A stretch of DNA of 64,000 nt, taken from contig NZ_CP046155.1 of the NCBI RefSeq assembly GCF_016403105.1, forward strand, positions 3,563,906 to 3,627,905. Reading direction: 5' to 3'. Each line of letters starts with the position of its first letter. The first letter of the stretch is position 1. The notes beneath the pieces were generated by a model. The model was not told the DNA's origin. It was given only the letters and a program-made list of their open reading frames with translations, and did no database searches. Of this stretch, positions 47,109-58,811 are shown piece after piece. This stretch comes from Leptolyngbya sp. BL0902. Its GTDB lineage: Bacteria; Cyanobacteriota; Cyanobacteriia; Phormidesmidales; Phormidesmidaceae. A program made the position numbers and the translations under genes.

Positions 47109-47203
47109 CCCTCACCCTAAACTCTTCTCCCAAGGTGGAAGAGGGACTTTGAAAGACTTTCCGGCCCCCCTCTCCCTTGGGGAGAGGGGCTGGGGGTGAG
47201 GGC
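47109..47203. repeat. GC-rich palindromic repeat, copy 4
   Basis: This second tandem copy (CCCTCACCCTAAACTCTTCT ... GAGGGACTTTGAAAGACTTT ... GAGGGGCTGGGGGTGAGGGC) is close to the PTS gene and would lie in its 5' untranslated RNA if the promoter is upstream, folding into a strong hairpin. Confidence 0.88.
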
Positions 47204-47245
47204 CAAGCCTGAGCAACCCACCAAAACTCCCTACCCAACCCCGCC

Positions 47246-49810
<2,565 letters not shown>

Positions 49811-49849
49811 CGGCCCGAATTCCCGGAGCCTCTCTCAGAATGTTCACCT

Positions 49850-49893
49850 TCCGGCCCCTCTCGCCCTTGGGGAGAGGGGCTGGGGGTGAGGGC
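49850..49893. repeat. Half of a GC-rich palindromic repeat, copy 5
   Basis: Only the right half (TTCCGGCCCCTCTCGCCCTT, then GGGGAGAGGGGCTGGGGGTG) is present, between the two PTS genes. A hairpin here could lower expression of the second gene relative to the first. Confidence 0.8.
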
Positions 49894-49923
49894 CACCCAC
49901 CTATCCAACTGCCAATAAAACCT

Positions 49924-51777
49924 ATGGACATCAAACAAACCTGGAACAAAGCCTTTGGGCTGCTGCAAAAGATGGGCAAGTCGCTGATGCTGCCCGTGTC
50001 GGTGTTGCCTGTGGCGGGTTTGCTGCTGGGCCTGGGCAGCGCCCGATTGATTGAGCTTCAGCAAATTGAGCAAGGGCTGCTGACCGACTCCAAATTTTGG
50101 TGGTTGCCGGAGTGGCTGGCGGCGATTATGCGGAACTCTGGCGACGCGATTTTTGCCAGTATGCCGCTGATTTTTGCCATTGCGGTGGCCATTGGCTACA
50201 CGGGCAACGATGGCGTTTCGGCCCTGGCGGCGACGGTGGGGCTGATGGTGTTTCTGGCCACCCTGGGCACCGTGGCTATCGGGATGGGCCTCGAAACCAA
50301 GGAGGTGCTAGGCATTTCCACCCTGGATACGGGGGTGTTTGGCGGCTTGATTATGGGCTGCATTGCGGCCTACATGTTCAACCGATTTTTCAGGATTACC
50401 CTGCCGCCCTACCTGGGTTTCTTTGCCGGGAAGCGGTCGGTGCCGATTATCACCGCCTTTGCCGCCATTTTGATGGGCCTGCTGATGAGCGTGATTTGGC
50501 CCCCCATCGGTGCCCTGATCGACAGCTTTGCCTCCACCGCCGCCGAGGGGGACAACGTGGGCATTACTGTGGCCATCTACGGCTTCATCGAGCGCCTGCT
50601 GCTGCCCTTTGGCCTGCACCACGTTTGGAACGTGCCCTTCTTCTTTGAAATCGGCTCCTTCACCGACCCGATTACTGGCCAACAGGTGACGGGCGACATT
50701 GCCCGCTTCTTTGCCGGAGACCCCACCGCTGGCATCATTGGCGGAGCCTACTGGTTCAAGATGTTTGGCCTGCCTGCCGCCGCCCTGGCCATTTGGCAAA
50801 GCGCCAAGCCCAAAAACCGCAAGCAGGTGGGGGGTCTGATGATTTCCGCCGCCCTCACCTCCTTTTTGACGGGCATCACCGAGCCGATTGAGTTCTCCTT
50901 TTTGTTTGTGGCCCCGCCGCTGTTTGCCGTCCATGCGGTGATTGCCGGGTTTGGCAACTGGCTATTTGTCACCCTGGGCGGACGCATGGGCTTCACCTTC
51001 TCCCACGGGCTGATCGACTTTGTGCTGTTCAACGGCCTAGGGACGCGGGTGTGGCTAATTCCGGCCCTGGCCCCCATTTTTGCGGCGGTGTACTACTTCA
51101 CCTTCCGCTTCATGATCTACCACTTCGACCTCAAAACCCCCGGTCGTGAGCTTGATACGGGCACCGACGACGTGTCTGCCGCCATCACCGGAGACAAAGC
51201 CGAAATGGCCAAAGCCCTGGTACTGGCCTTTGGCGGACGCAGCAACATCAAAAACCTCGATGCCTGCATCACCCGCCTGCGGATTGAGGTAGAAGACATG
51301 GCCAAGGTCAACGTGCCCCGGCTGAAAGCCCTAGGAGCCTCCGGGGTGGTGCAGGTGGGCAACAACGCCCAGGCCATTTTTGGCCCCCGGTCGGATAACC
51401 TCAAAACCGACATGGGCGACTACCTGAAAGTGGCTGGCCCCGAAGCGGACATGGTGGAAGTCCCCGCCGAGGGCTTTGTGGACGAACCCGCCAACGACCT
51501 AGCCAAAATCCCCCCCGATCCCCAGGCCGGAGAAAAGGCCGAGGCCATGATCGCCGCTTTGGGTGGAGCCGACAATCTCCGTACCGTCGATCCCGTGGCC
51601 CTCACCCGTCTGCGAATTGAAATTACCAATCCGGTTACGGTAAATGAAACCGCGCTACAATCCGCCGGGGTGCAGGGGATGATGAGAGTGCAGGAAAACG
51701 TGCTGCATCTGGTGGTGGGCCTCAACGCCGAGCAATACGCGGGTGAAATTACCCAGCGCCTCGGCACCAAGGTTTAG
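49924..51777 (+). CDS. ptsG: PTS glucose-type IICB component with extra inactive IIB-like domain
   Basis: This 617-aa protein closely resembles enterobacterial PtsG. Membrane IIC (about 1-400) has [31 protein letters not shown] (about 228-239) and the signature [15 protein letters not shown] (317-331). After the linker DLKTPGREL comes IIB with the phosphorylated cysteine in [10 protein letters not shown] (Cys448). From about 535 a second IIB-like domain follows in which the motif reads [11 protein letters not shown], with no cysteine. It should import and phosphorylate glucose using phosphate from the upstream fusion. The start at 49924 is chosen; the open frame to 49840 crosses the repeat. 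Confidence 0.93.
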   Translation: MDIKQTWNKAFGLLQKMGKSLMLPVSVLPVAGLLLGLGSARLIELQQIEQGLLTDSKFWWLPEWLAAIMRNSGDAIFASMPLIFAIAVAIGYTGNDGVSALAATVGLMVFLATLGTVAIGMGLETKEVLGISTLDTGVFGGLIMGCIAAYMFNRFFRITLPPYLGFFAGKRSVPIITAFAAILMGLLMSVIWPPIGALIDSFASTAAEGDNVGITVAIYGFIERLLLPFGLHHVWNVPFFFEIGSFTDPITGQQVTGDIARFFAGDPTAGIIGGAYWFKMFGLPAAALAIWQSAKPKNRKQVGGLMISAALTSFLTGITEPIEFSFLFVAPPLFAVHAVIAGFGNWLFVTLGGRMGFTFSHGLIDFVLFNGLGTRVWLIPALAPIFAAVYYFTFRFMIYHFDLKTPGRELDTGTDDVSAAITGDKAEMAKALVLAFGGRSNIKNLDACITRLRIEVEDMAKVNVPRLKALGASGVVQVGNNAQAIFGPRSDNLKTDMGDYLKVAGPEADMVEVPAEGFVDEPANDLAKIPPDPQAGEKAEAMIAALGGADNLRTVDPVALTRLRIEITNPVTVNETALQSAGVQGMMRVQENVLHLVVGLNAEQYAGEITQRLGTKV

Positions 51778-51926
51778 CCCTAGGCCGAAGACCCGGTTTT
51801 TCAAGAATCTAGAATTCTGGACACCGGGGGGCTCCCAGCCACCGCATCTCCCTGGCACATGTCCCTCACACACATTCTCCTCACACACCTTTCTTCCAAC
51901 ACCCAATCACGAACAACGAACCAACC

Positions 51927-52394
51927 ATGACTGCCCCCCTCTCCAAAACCGCCCTCAAAACCGCCCTTGCCCTCGGTGCTGGCCTGCTCAGCGTGGCTTC
52001 CCTGGCGGTGGCGCTGCCCTCCCGTGCGGTGAACACCGAATCCACCATGATGGCCCAGGTGGAACCCAACCAAGACAACCTGCAAATGCAGTGCCCCGGC
52101 TCCATTGGGGTGAACGACGTGAACTTCCGGGTGCTGTATACCCGCGAGGCTGGATTCTCCCGGATTATCTTCACCCGCCGCAGCACCGGGCAAACCATCG
52201 CCGAAACCACCCTCAGCTATGACCGCACCAACGCCCAGGGACAAGGCATTTGGCGCGGTTCCGTGCAGGGTATGGCCGATGTCACCCTAGTTCACCTCTC
52301 GAATCGCGCTCCCCAAGTGGGCGACCAAGTTTCCGTCGGCTACGACATGCAGTGGGGCCGAGGCACCTGCGCCCGTTCTGCTACGCCGTTGTAA
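51927..52394 (+). CDS. Secreted protein of unknown function (155 aa)
   Basis: A signal peptide is clear (LKTALALGAGLLSVASLAVA, cleavage near AVA-LPSRA). The mature part of about 120 residues has two cysteines (QMQCPGSIG and RGTCARS) that could form a disulphide. It is rich in beta-strand-like segments. I do not recognise the family. It follows the PTS genes by 150 bp and is closed by a strong terminator. Confidence 0.7.
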   Translation: MTAPLSKTALKTALALGAGLLSVASLAVALPSRAVNTESTMMAQVEPNQDNLQMQCPGSIGVNDVNFRVLYTREAGFSRIIFTRRSTGQTIAETTLSYDRTNAQGQGIWRGSVQGMADVTLVHLSNRAPQVGDQVSVGYDMQWGRGTCARSATPL

Positions 52395-52436
52395 GCGCGA
52401 TTTTCCGTTGCCAGCCCGACGGATAATCTGACCGAT

Positions 52437-52486
52437 AACCCACCTGCGGCCATCGTCTTCTCTCAAAAGACGGTGGCCGTTGGGTT
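52437..52486 (+). terminator. Strong intrinsic terminator
   Basis: AACCCA (52437-52442), then CGGCCATCGTCTT, pair with AAGACGGTGGCCG and TTGGGTT around a small loop. The stem is among the most stable in the window and ends transcription after the secreted-protein gene. Confidence 0.8.
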
Positions 52487-52552
52487 TGGGGCTGGCCTCC
52501 AGCTCACTGGGTCTGTGCATTAAGATGCATCTGTAGCGACGGGCCAAGGGTG

Positions 52553-54088
52553 ATGGATCAAACACCTGGGAACAACAGGCGAGATGACCTCCAGGAAACT
52601 GCCGAACGGCTGAATCTTGCCCTCAGTGCGGCCCAAATGGGGTCTTGGGATTGGAATTTGGATGAGCAAACTCAGTTTTGGTCGCCCCAAAGCAGACACA
52701 TCCTGGGCCTCGATCCAGAGGCATCCATTCACCGCCTCGACCAGTGGCAGACCTTTGTTGATCCCGACGATTGGCCCACCACCGAGGCCACGGTGAACCA
52801 AGCCATCGCCACCCAGCAGGATTTCACCCATCAATTTCGGGTGCGGTGGCCCAATGGAGATTGTCGCTGGGTCAGCCTCTATGGACGGGTGGTGCCCCAG
52901 GGTCGCAGTCAGCGCTTGGTGGGGGTGCTGCAAGACATCACCGAACGCAAACGGGCAGAATTGTCGCTGCGGGCGAGTGAATCCCGGTTTCGGGCGGTGT
53001 TTGAACAGGCGGCGGTGGGCATGGCGCGGCTGTCGCCAGCGGGACGGTGGATTCAGGTGAATCAGCGCCTCTGCGACATCCTAGGACGCCCCGCCCACAC
53101 CTTTTTGGGACGGCATTATTCTGAAATTACCGACGAGGCCGACCGGGGCCAAGATGAGGTGTACTATCGGCAACTGATCAGCGGCGAGCAGCGATCCTGC
53201 CAGTTTGAAAAGCGCTACATCCACGGCGATGGCCATGCGGTGTGGACACTGGTGACGGCCTCCGTGGAGAGCGATGGCGACCAGATCACCGCCTTCATCG
53301 CCATCATTGAAGACATCACAGAGCGCAAAGCTGCCCGCGAAGAACTGCTGCGCCGCGCCGACGAACTGGCCACCACCAACCTGATGCTGGCCCGCACCAC
53401 CGCCCTGCTAGAACGGCGCAACAGCGAACTGGATCAGTTTGCCTACGTCACCTCCCACGACCTCAAGGCACCGCTGCGGGCCATCGCCAACCTGGCCGAC
53501 TGGATCGGCGAAGACCTGGCAGGACAAATTCCGGCGGAAAATCAGCGGCAGCTCACCCTCCTCAAAAGCCGGGTGCAGCGCATGGAAGCCCTGATCAACG
53601 GCCTGCTGGAGTATGCCCGCATTGGTCGTCGCGAACGGCAAATTACCGAAGTCAACCTGGCCCAACTGCTCCATAGCGTGATCGATTCCCTCGCGCCGCC
53701 CCCCGGCTTCCAGGTGCAGATTGCCGAGGCCATGCCCACCCTCCACACCCACCGCACCGCCCTCGGCCAGGTATTCGCCAACCTAATTGGCAACGCCATC
53801 AAACACCACCATCAACCCCAGGGCACCATCACCATCACCTGTCGGCCCCAGGGCGATTTCCTCAAGTTCTGCGTTAGCGACGATGGCCCCGGCATTGATC
53901 CCCAATACCACGACAAAATTTTCACCATTTTCCAAACCCTCAAGGCCAGGGACGACTTTGAAAGCACAGGCGTGGGCCTCTCAGTGGTAAAGAAGATCGT
54001 AGAGTCTGAAAATGGCCGCGTGTGGCTAGACTCCGCCCCAGGGCAAGGCAGCCGCTTTTACTTTACCTGGCCGCTGTCCAGTGGGTGA
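52553..54088 (+). CDS. PAS-PAS sensor histidine kinase
   Basis: This 511-aa soluble kinase has two PAS/PAC units (about 16-135 and 140-265; each closes with a DITERK-type motif), then a short coiled linker. A HisKA with the phosphoacceptor in YVTSHDLKAPLRAIANLAD near 300 and a HATPase_c (NLIGNAIKHH, DDGPGIDPQYHDKIF, GVGLSVVKKIV) complete it. The His-box type is that of phytochrome-like and KaiC-associated kinases, but no chromophore domain is present. No regulator gene is adjacent. The ATG at 52553 is preferred over a GTG one codon earlier. Confidence 0.92.
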   Translation: MDQTPGNNRRDDLQETAERLNLALSAAQMGSWDWNLDEQTQFWSPQSRHILGLDPEASIHRLDQWQTFVDPDDWPTTEATVNQAIATQQDFTHQFRVRWPNGDCRWVSLYGRVVPQGRSQRLVGVLQDITERKRAELSLRASESRFRAVFEQAAVGMARLSPAGRWIQVNQRLCDILGRPAHTFLGRHYSEITDEADRGQDEVYYRQLISGEQRSCQFEKRYIHGDGHAVWTLVTASVESDGDQITAFIAIIEDITERKAAREELLRRADELATTNLMLARTTALLERRNSELDQFAYVTSHDLKAPLRAIANLADWIGEDLAGQIPAENQRQLTLLKSRVQRMEALINGLLEYARIGRRERQITEVNLAQLLHSVIDSLAPPPGFQVQIAEAMPTLHTHRTALGQVFANLIGNAIKHHHQPQGTITITCRPQGDFLKFCVSDDGPGIDPQYHDKIFTIFQTLKARDDFESTGVGLSVVKKIVESENGRVWLDSAPGQGSRFYFTWPLSSG

Positions 54089-54265
54089 GGGGCAGGTTCT
54101 CCTAGGGCCATGGACGGCGCTGGAGGCTGTTTTGTCGCCGCCGCTCCCACTAGGAGCAGAAGGCCTGGGTGATGGTGATGATCTCTGAATGGGTCTTGGA
54201 GGGCAAAGTAAGGTAGGCGGTCTTATGGACGGTCTCGACAGCAGCACGACACCACAGGCGGGCAT

Positions 54266-55142
54266 ATGGGACGTAACGAGGCAGACACCAGGGCTCAACT
54301 GATTGACCCCGCCCTACACAACCGGGGATGGACAGAGACCCTCCACATCAAGCGAGAGCAGACCCCCGGTGCGATTGACATTGTGCAGGGGCGGGGCAAG
54401 CGGCGCAGCCGGGGACGGGCGGATTATGTCTTGCGTCTGGTGGTGCAGGAGGGGATGCAGCCCGTGGCCGTGGCGTTGATCGAAGCCAAGGCCGAGGCCA
54501 AAGCCCCCACGGAAGGACTGGAACAGGCCAAAGCCTACGCCAGCGGCAAGCTGCACCATATTCAGTTTGTCTATGCCACCAATGGCCATTTGTTTGTAGA
54601 GTATGACCGCCACACGGGGCACACCTCGGCCCCTCGGCCCCTGGCGGAGTTTCCGACCCCCGCTGACCTCCGCAGACGCTACGAGGCCGAGCAGGGCTTT
54701 AGCTTAGACAGCGCCATGGCCAAGCCACTGCTCACCCCCTACCCCGTCGGCGAGGGCAAACGCCGCTATTACCAGGATGCGGCGATTCGGGCAGCGCTGG
54801 AAAAAATGGCCCGCTGCCACGCCCAGGGAGAACCGGGCCGGGTGCTGCTGTCGCTGGCGACGGGGGCGGGGAAGACGTTTATTGCCGTCAACCTGCTGAA
54901 GCGAATTTCCGATGCGGGGCTGTTGCGGCGGGCGCTGTTTGTGTGTGATCGCGACGAACTGCGTATTCAAGCCTCGGCGGCGTTCCAAAAGCTGTTTGGC
55001 TCCAATGCGGCCACGGTGACTTCAAGGGAACCACAGAAAAATGCCAAGGTGCTGATCGCCACCTATCAAACCCTGGATGTGGATCAGGAGGAGGCCGACG
55101 CCAACTTTTTCACCCAGTGCGACTCCGAAAACTACTTTAGCT
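54266..55142 (+). pseudogene. hsdR: Truncated type I restriction endonuclease subunit R (5' part)
   Basis: About 292 codons remain of a protein normally near 800-1000 aa. The N-terminal nuclease motifs are visible (RADYVLR with Asp53 and IEAKAE with Glu73/Lys75), followed by the helicase Walker A LATGAGKTF near 198 and motif Ia. The match to HsdR stops after SENYFS, just before the expected IDECHRS motif II. From there the frame runs into AT-rich foreign DNA and stops at 55213. The product cannot be an active translocase. hsdM lies 3.7 kb downstream; no hsdS is seen. Confidence 0.85.
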
Positions 55143-55169
55143 TCCACTTCGACACACCCAGCCTGCAAC

Positions 55170-56357
55170 CTAAAGGTATGACTTCAGCGCTTTTTTTGCT
55201 GATGATAGCTTGATAGCGACTTTTGTTGATTGCTCCACTGCATCGCCACCCTGAAATAGAGAGCCACTAAATTCAGCAATATATCTCTCCATGTCCTCTA
55301 TTGTGCATGAGGTATGACAACCTCCCATCCATTGATGAAAATGCTTATGAGTATCAGACGCAATAGCGATCAAGTTAACTTCTAGATCCGCGAGCTTAGG
55401 ATAGTGATTCTTATCAAAAAGATGATGTACTTCTAGGTTGAACTTATGAATACTTTGTCTTCTATTAGTAATTTGGCAATACCCTCTAGCATTGCTTTTC
55501 ACGCGATCCATAGCTACCTTGATCCTTTTTTCTCTCTCTTGCTCGTGATCCTCTATTACACTAATAGCTTTTTGTGCATACTTATGAACAGCCTCCATCC
55601 AGGCTTTTCGGTGTTCTTGAGTTAGCTCGATCTCCAGAGATTTGCTAATAGAAGCCAGACCAGAACCACTAAAGAAGTAATCCTTAAGAACATAACTTTC
55701 TTGATTTTTGTCTTTGCTTCTTAGGGTGAATACAATCTTATCAATTATCTCTCTCTTGTTGAGGTTCTTACCTTTTTCATTCACATTTCTCCATTTAATA
55801 CCTTCATTAGAACATAATTTGTGAAGATCATCTGTGTTCATTGACTCGATTTCCTCTATTCTCTTTGACTCAAGAAAGTCAGTTCCAGGTTTTGGAGGTT
55901 CTATCCCATCCTTTCTAAAAAGCAACTTTCTGAAGGTCTTTTGTAGCAGGTCTTGCCTTTTACCAATGCCCAAAACTTCGCGACAAGCCCTTGGCGAGAA
56001 GAAAGCTTTTGAATTTTGATAAATAATCTCCCCATCATCTCGAGAGCTAATTTCCTGTATGCGCTTTGCAACCATCAAACCCTTTAACTTTGCATCTCTC
56101 TGTAGAAGCCAGCGCTCCCACCTCTTAAACATCGGCCTTTCTTTTTTATTTATCTCCAGATAGTTGCATATTGCAACGGCCCCTTCTGGGCTAAAAAGTC
56201 TAGTTTTAAATACTCCCCACCTAAAATCAACGCCCTCGACGAGATTCCAGTCATCATCGGGATCAGAATCAAAGAAATCACAGATGTCAAAAAGCTTTTC
56301 GATAGTAATCTCTAAAGCCTCAGACAATTCCTCGCTTGTGATATTGAATGTTGTCAT
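55170..56357 (-). CDS. HNH endonuclease-like protein of a two-gene module (395 aa)
   Basis: The C-terminal part (about 293-345) has an HNH-type pattern: YCQITNRRQ (Cys294), LEVHHLFDKNHYP (His311/312), NLIAIASDTHKHFHQW (Asn328, His337, His341). It should cut nucleic acid with a metal ion. The first 170 residues are helical, with LFSPEGAVAICNYL recalling phage DNA-binding N-terminal domains, and a charged coiled stretch links the two. GGAG is seven bases before the ATG at 56357. It is the second gene of an operon with a J-domain protein 13 bp upstream. The composition is far more AT-rich than the core. Function unknown; defence is inference. Confidence 0.82.
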   Translation of the reverse strand: MTTFNITSEELSEALEITIEKLFDICDFFDSDPDDDWNLVEGVDFRWGVFKTRLFSPEGAVAICNYLEINKKERPMFKRWERWLLQRDAKLKGLMVAKRIQEISSRDDGEIIYQNSKAFFSPRACREVLGIGKRQDLLQKTFRKLLFRKDGIEPPKPGTDFLESKRIEEIESMNTDDLHKLCSNEGIKWRNVNEKGKNLNKREIIDKIVFTLRSKDKNQESYVLKDYFFSGSGLASISKSLEIELTQEHRKAWMEAVHKYAQKAISVIEDHEQEREKRIKVAMDRVKSNARGYCQITNRRQSIHKFNLEVHHLFDKNHYPKLADLEVNLIAIASDTHKHFHQWMGGCHTSCTIEDMERYIAEFSGSLFQGGDAVEQSTKVAIKLSSAKKALKSYL

Positions 56358-56370
56358 TTTCAATCTCCAA

Positions 56371-56964
56371 TTAGTAGGCTGAAAGTAGGGTGTCTCTCAT
56401 GATCTTTAGTTCCTCAAAGACTGCTGGGTCACCACCATGATCAGGGTGATGTTTCTTGGCAATTTTATTAAATGCAGCTTTAATGTCTTCTGCCGTGGCT
56501 TTTTCAGGATCTAAATCAAAGACATCCCAAGGTAGGAAGTTGCGTAGGACATTGATCCCATTGATAGATGACTTACCAATCGAGTTTCGTTCACTTTCAG
56601 GCAAGCCTACAAACTTTCGATAAACTTTGAGCCAAGCTTCTGTGTTAGTCATTCTGAGATTATGGTCTTTGACAAAAAGGCTAAAAGCCCCATCTTTGCT
56701 TAGTTCTGCATAAGAAGAGTAACCAAAAGCTTTAATGACTGCATTCTTGAGATCTTGCATTTTTGGCTCAATACTCTTAAATTCCCCACCGTTGATAAAC
56801 TCAGCGAAGCTTAGGAGAATTTCTTCGTCATATTTATTAGTTTTTGCAATTTCACGAATTTTTGCTCGAATCTGATTAAAGTCAGGAATTCTACTTGAAG
56901 CTGACTTCTTGCTAGATCTCTTAGCTTTCTGATTCGTAGATCCTGAGCTTGATTGTCTAGTCAT
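56371..56964 (-). CDS. Protein with C-terminal J domain (197 aa)
   Basis: AGGAGG five bases before the ATG at 56964 fixes the start. The first 30 residues are Ser/Lys-rich, the middle (30-140) is helical and unrecognised, and the last 55 residues are a J domain: PWDVFDLDP, then AFNKIAKKHHPDHGGDP with the HPD tripeptide at 173-175. J domains stimulate DnaK ATPase. Having the J domain at the very end, without zinc or client-binding domains, suggests a recruiter of DnaK to a specific partner, perhaps the HNH protein encoded next. The pair is AT-rich and sits at the break of hsdR. Confidence 0.85.
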   Translation of the reverse strand: MTRQSSSGSTNQKAKRSSKKSASSRIPDFNQIRAKIREIAKTNKYDEEILLSFAEFINGGEFKSIEPKMQDLKNAVIKAFGYSSYAELSKDGAFSLFVKDHNLRMTNTEAWLKVYRKFVGLPESERNSIGKSSINGINVLRNFLPWDVFDLDPEKATAEDIKAAFNKIAKKHHPDHGGDPAVFEELKIMRDTLLSAY

Positions 56965-57482
56965 ATAAGCCTCCTGTTTTTCTATTCTTGCAGGGCACTG
57001 GTTTCTAAAAGTATGATCCTTGATTTCTCGTTGCCCAGAACCCATGTATAACAAGCGCTCTAAACGGCATCCTGCTTTAGTAGTCCAGTGCCTCTTGCAG
57101 CGTGGTAAGTCTAAGATCATAAATAAAATGAACTCAGATTTTGATTATGGCTTGGGCAATTATCCTTAGAAAATTCTTGAAGGCCTACCCTAAGTCCATC
57201 ATGAGTTACTTACCTGGTTGGCATCAGAGCACAATAAGTCCGTAAGGCGACTGAACCAAGCGAACCAAACTTACCTAAACGTTAGCCAAAGCTGAGCCAT
57301 CCATACGGATGTTGTCCTTTTCAGTATTCCCAGGGCGTTGCGGAAACTAACACTAGGACTAAAAAAATTATTTCTTGACTCAGTGCTATGGCCATTGAAG
57401 GAGAATAGTAGTTCATGAAAACTATATTTATGCTGATTCAGAAACTCCCTAGCTATATTGCTTGGAGCATGTTAGTGCCAGA
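56965..57482. other. AT-rich region upstream of the J-domain/HNH operon
   Basis: About 520 bp with no good gene. The operon's promoter should be in the first 200 bp. The sequence toward 57480 leads into the transposase remnant and may contain its lost 5' end. Confidence 0.35.
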
Positions 57483-57906
57483 CAGGTGGTGAAAGCAATG
57501 ATTTTGAAGGCTCTGGGCTTTCTGAGTGCGCCGTTGTATCTATTTAGCAAGTTTTTTGAGAGTAAAGCGGTATCTTACTGACTAGTTGAGGGGGTAGTGC
57601 ATTAATCTACGGGCCAGAAAAAATCAGCCAGAAATAGTAATCTACTGCCGTAAGGTCTTTAGGGTCGCCTGATGATTCTCGAGCCCGTACGAAATAGGAC
57701 TATCCAGGACTACCCAGAACCAAACCGTCCTGGATCAGCGCAAACCGCCTACCGCCAAGCCTACCTTTCGCTGGATTATGCAGAAAGGCATCCACTGAGT
57801 CAGCCGAAATGGACAACGGCAGATTAGGAATCTCCATGACAAACGCCGATGGATGATTCGCCTTTTAGGGTCACCTGTTGGGCACTATTACCATGCCCCT
57901 GATTAA
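57483..57906 (+). pseudogene. IS1634-like transposase remnant
   Basis: Two fragments are recognisable. From 57483 to 57581 a frame encodes QVVKAMILKALGFLSAPLYL, then FSKFFESKA, typical of the N-terminal part of IS1634-family transposases. From 57718 to 57906 another encodes TVLDQRKPPTAKPTFRWIMQ and, after an in-frame TGA at 57796, RNLHDKRRWMIRLLG and a final TAA, the C-terminal end of the same family. Most of the middle, including the DDE core, is deleted. No terminal inverted repeats were found. Confidence 0.68.
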
Positions 57907-58071
57907 TGGTTTGTCAACCTGCAGAATGTAGGATGCCCAGCTCCAAGCCACCAATATTCTCCCCATCACCCTGCTCCGTCAAGCCTTTAGCGGCGAACTA
58001 TGAGCCATCCAAAAGCCCCGGTTTGCGGCCCATCTCCCTACAATAGGGCTAAGCCCCACCCCTTCCCCACC

Positions 58072-58239
58072 ATGACCCAACTCGAAACCCAACTCCTCGA
58101 AAAACTCCGTACCCTGCCCACCGACAAACAACACGAAGTATTAGATTTCGTCGAGTTCTTGATTGCTAGAACGACAACTCCCCAGCCCCCCACAGAGCCC
58201 ATAGCGGCAGAGCATCGCACTGCTGAAACTCAGCTTTAG
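58072..58239 (+). CDS. DUF2281-like small protein (55 aa)
   Basis: The ATG at 58072 starts MTQLETQLLEKLRTLPTDKQ followed by HEVLDFVEFL, the DUF2281 pattern. Such proteins are often encoded beside PIN toxins as antitoxins; here no toxin follows, but a broken nuclease-like gene converges with a 4-bp overlap. It may be an orphan antitoxin. Confidence 0.65.
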   Translation: MTQLETQLLEKLRTLPTDKQHEVLDFVEFLIARTTTPQPPTEPIAAEHRTAETQL

Positions 58240-58723
58240 CCCTGGGGTTCGGGTGCCGTCACCGGGTGCGCCTCTAACCAAGCGCCTAGCTCGGCCCCAT
58301 CCGCCAAATCCAGCACCACATCTAGCAACGCCTCCAACTGCGGCAGCGGCAACCCCCGAATATGGGCCACCTGGGTCTCTGACAAAGGCCCCAAACGTCG
58401 CACCAGCATTCGGAGCACCGCCGTCGCCTCTCCCTGCTGTGTCCCAACTTCACGGCCCTCTTCACGACCCTCTTCACGACCCTCTTCACGGCCCTCTTCA
58501 CGACCCTCTGCAAAGACCTCTTGGTAGAAGCGGGTTTGCCGAATATCGGCCATTTGTAGATCCAGCATGGCCAAAATCTCCTCGGTACTAAACTGGGGAA
58601 ACCTGTTGAGACGACGGGTGCAACATATTCAAACTTACAATCGGCAGGCAGACCGGGGATTAACTCTGCCAGCAGGGCAGGCTGAGCCAGAAAAATTTGA
58701 TAGTAGAGCTTATCCGTTTTCAC
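58236..58723 (-). pseudogene. Broken Rpn/DUF2887-family nuclease-like gene
   Basis: The 5' end (58723, MKTDKLYYQIFLAQPALLAE, then LIPGLPADCKFEYVAPVV) and the 3' end (STEEILAMLDLQMADIRQTR) belong to one DUF2887/Rpn-like family, but the roughly 150-200 central residues with the PD-(D/E)xK nuclease core are deleted and the ends are in different frames. The C-terminal half contains a tandem GREE repeat made of 12-bp units. Confidence 0.72.
58455..58512. repeat. 12-bp tandem repeats in the Rpn-like pseudogene
   Basis: About five copies of CTCTTCACGACC (with G/A variation) run in tandem; on the minus strand they encode GREEGREEGREE. Length variation here should be common between strains. Confidence 0.75.
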
Positions 58724-58811
58724 TCAAACACCGCTGAGGCCGTCTCCAGGCAGGGTTGCAACCTTCGGCGTCTATGTTAGCGTCAGAGCAAGGATTTGAG
58801 CGTTTTCAACC

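Larger units (their letters stand above)
46810..47245. other. Intergenic region upstream of the PTS genes
   Basis: About 435 bp contains an AT-rich part (46900-46980) and then two tandem palindromic repeats that run up to 42 bp before the PTS fusion gene. Promoters of the divergent permease and PTS genes should be here, the PTS promoter probably upstream of the repeats. Confidence 0.4.

Noticed and set aside
49840..49923. N-terminal extension of the PtsG-like protein
   Set aside because: It is translated from the palindromic repeat; the family N terminus begins at 49924.
58455..58512. Short repeats as a possible CRISPR array
   Set aside because: The units are 12 bp, contiguous and without spacers, and encode a GREE protein repeat.
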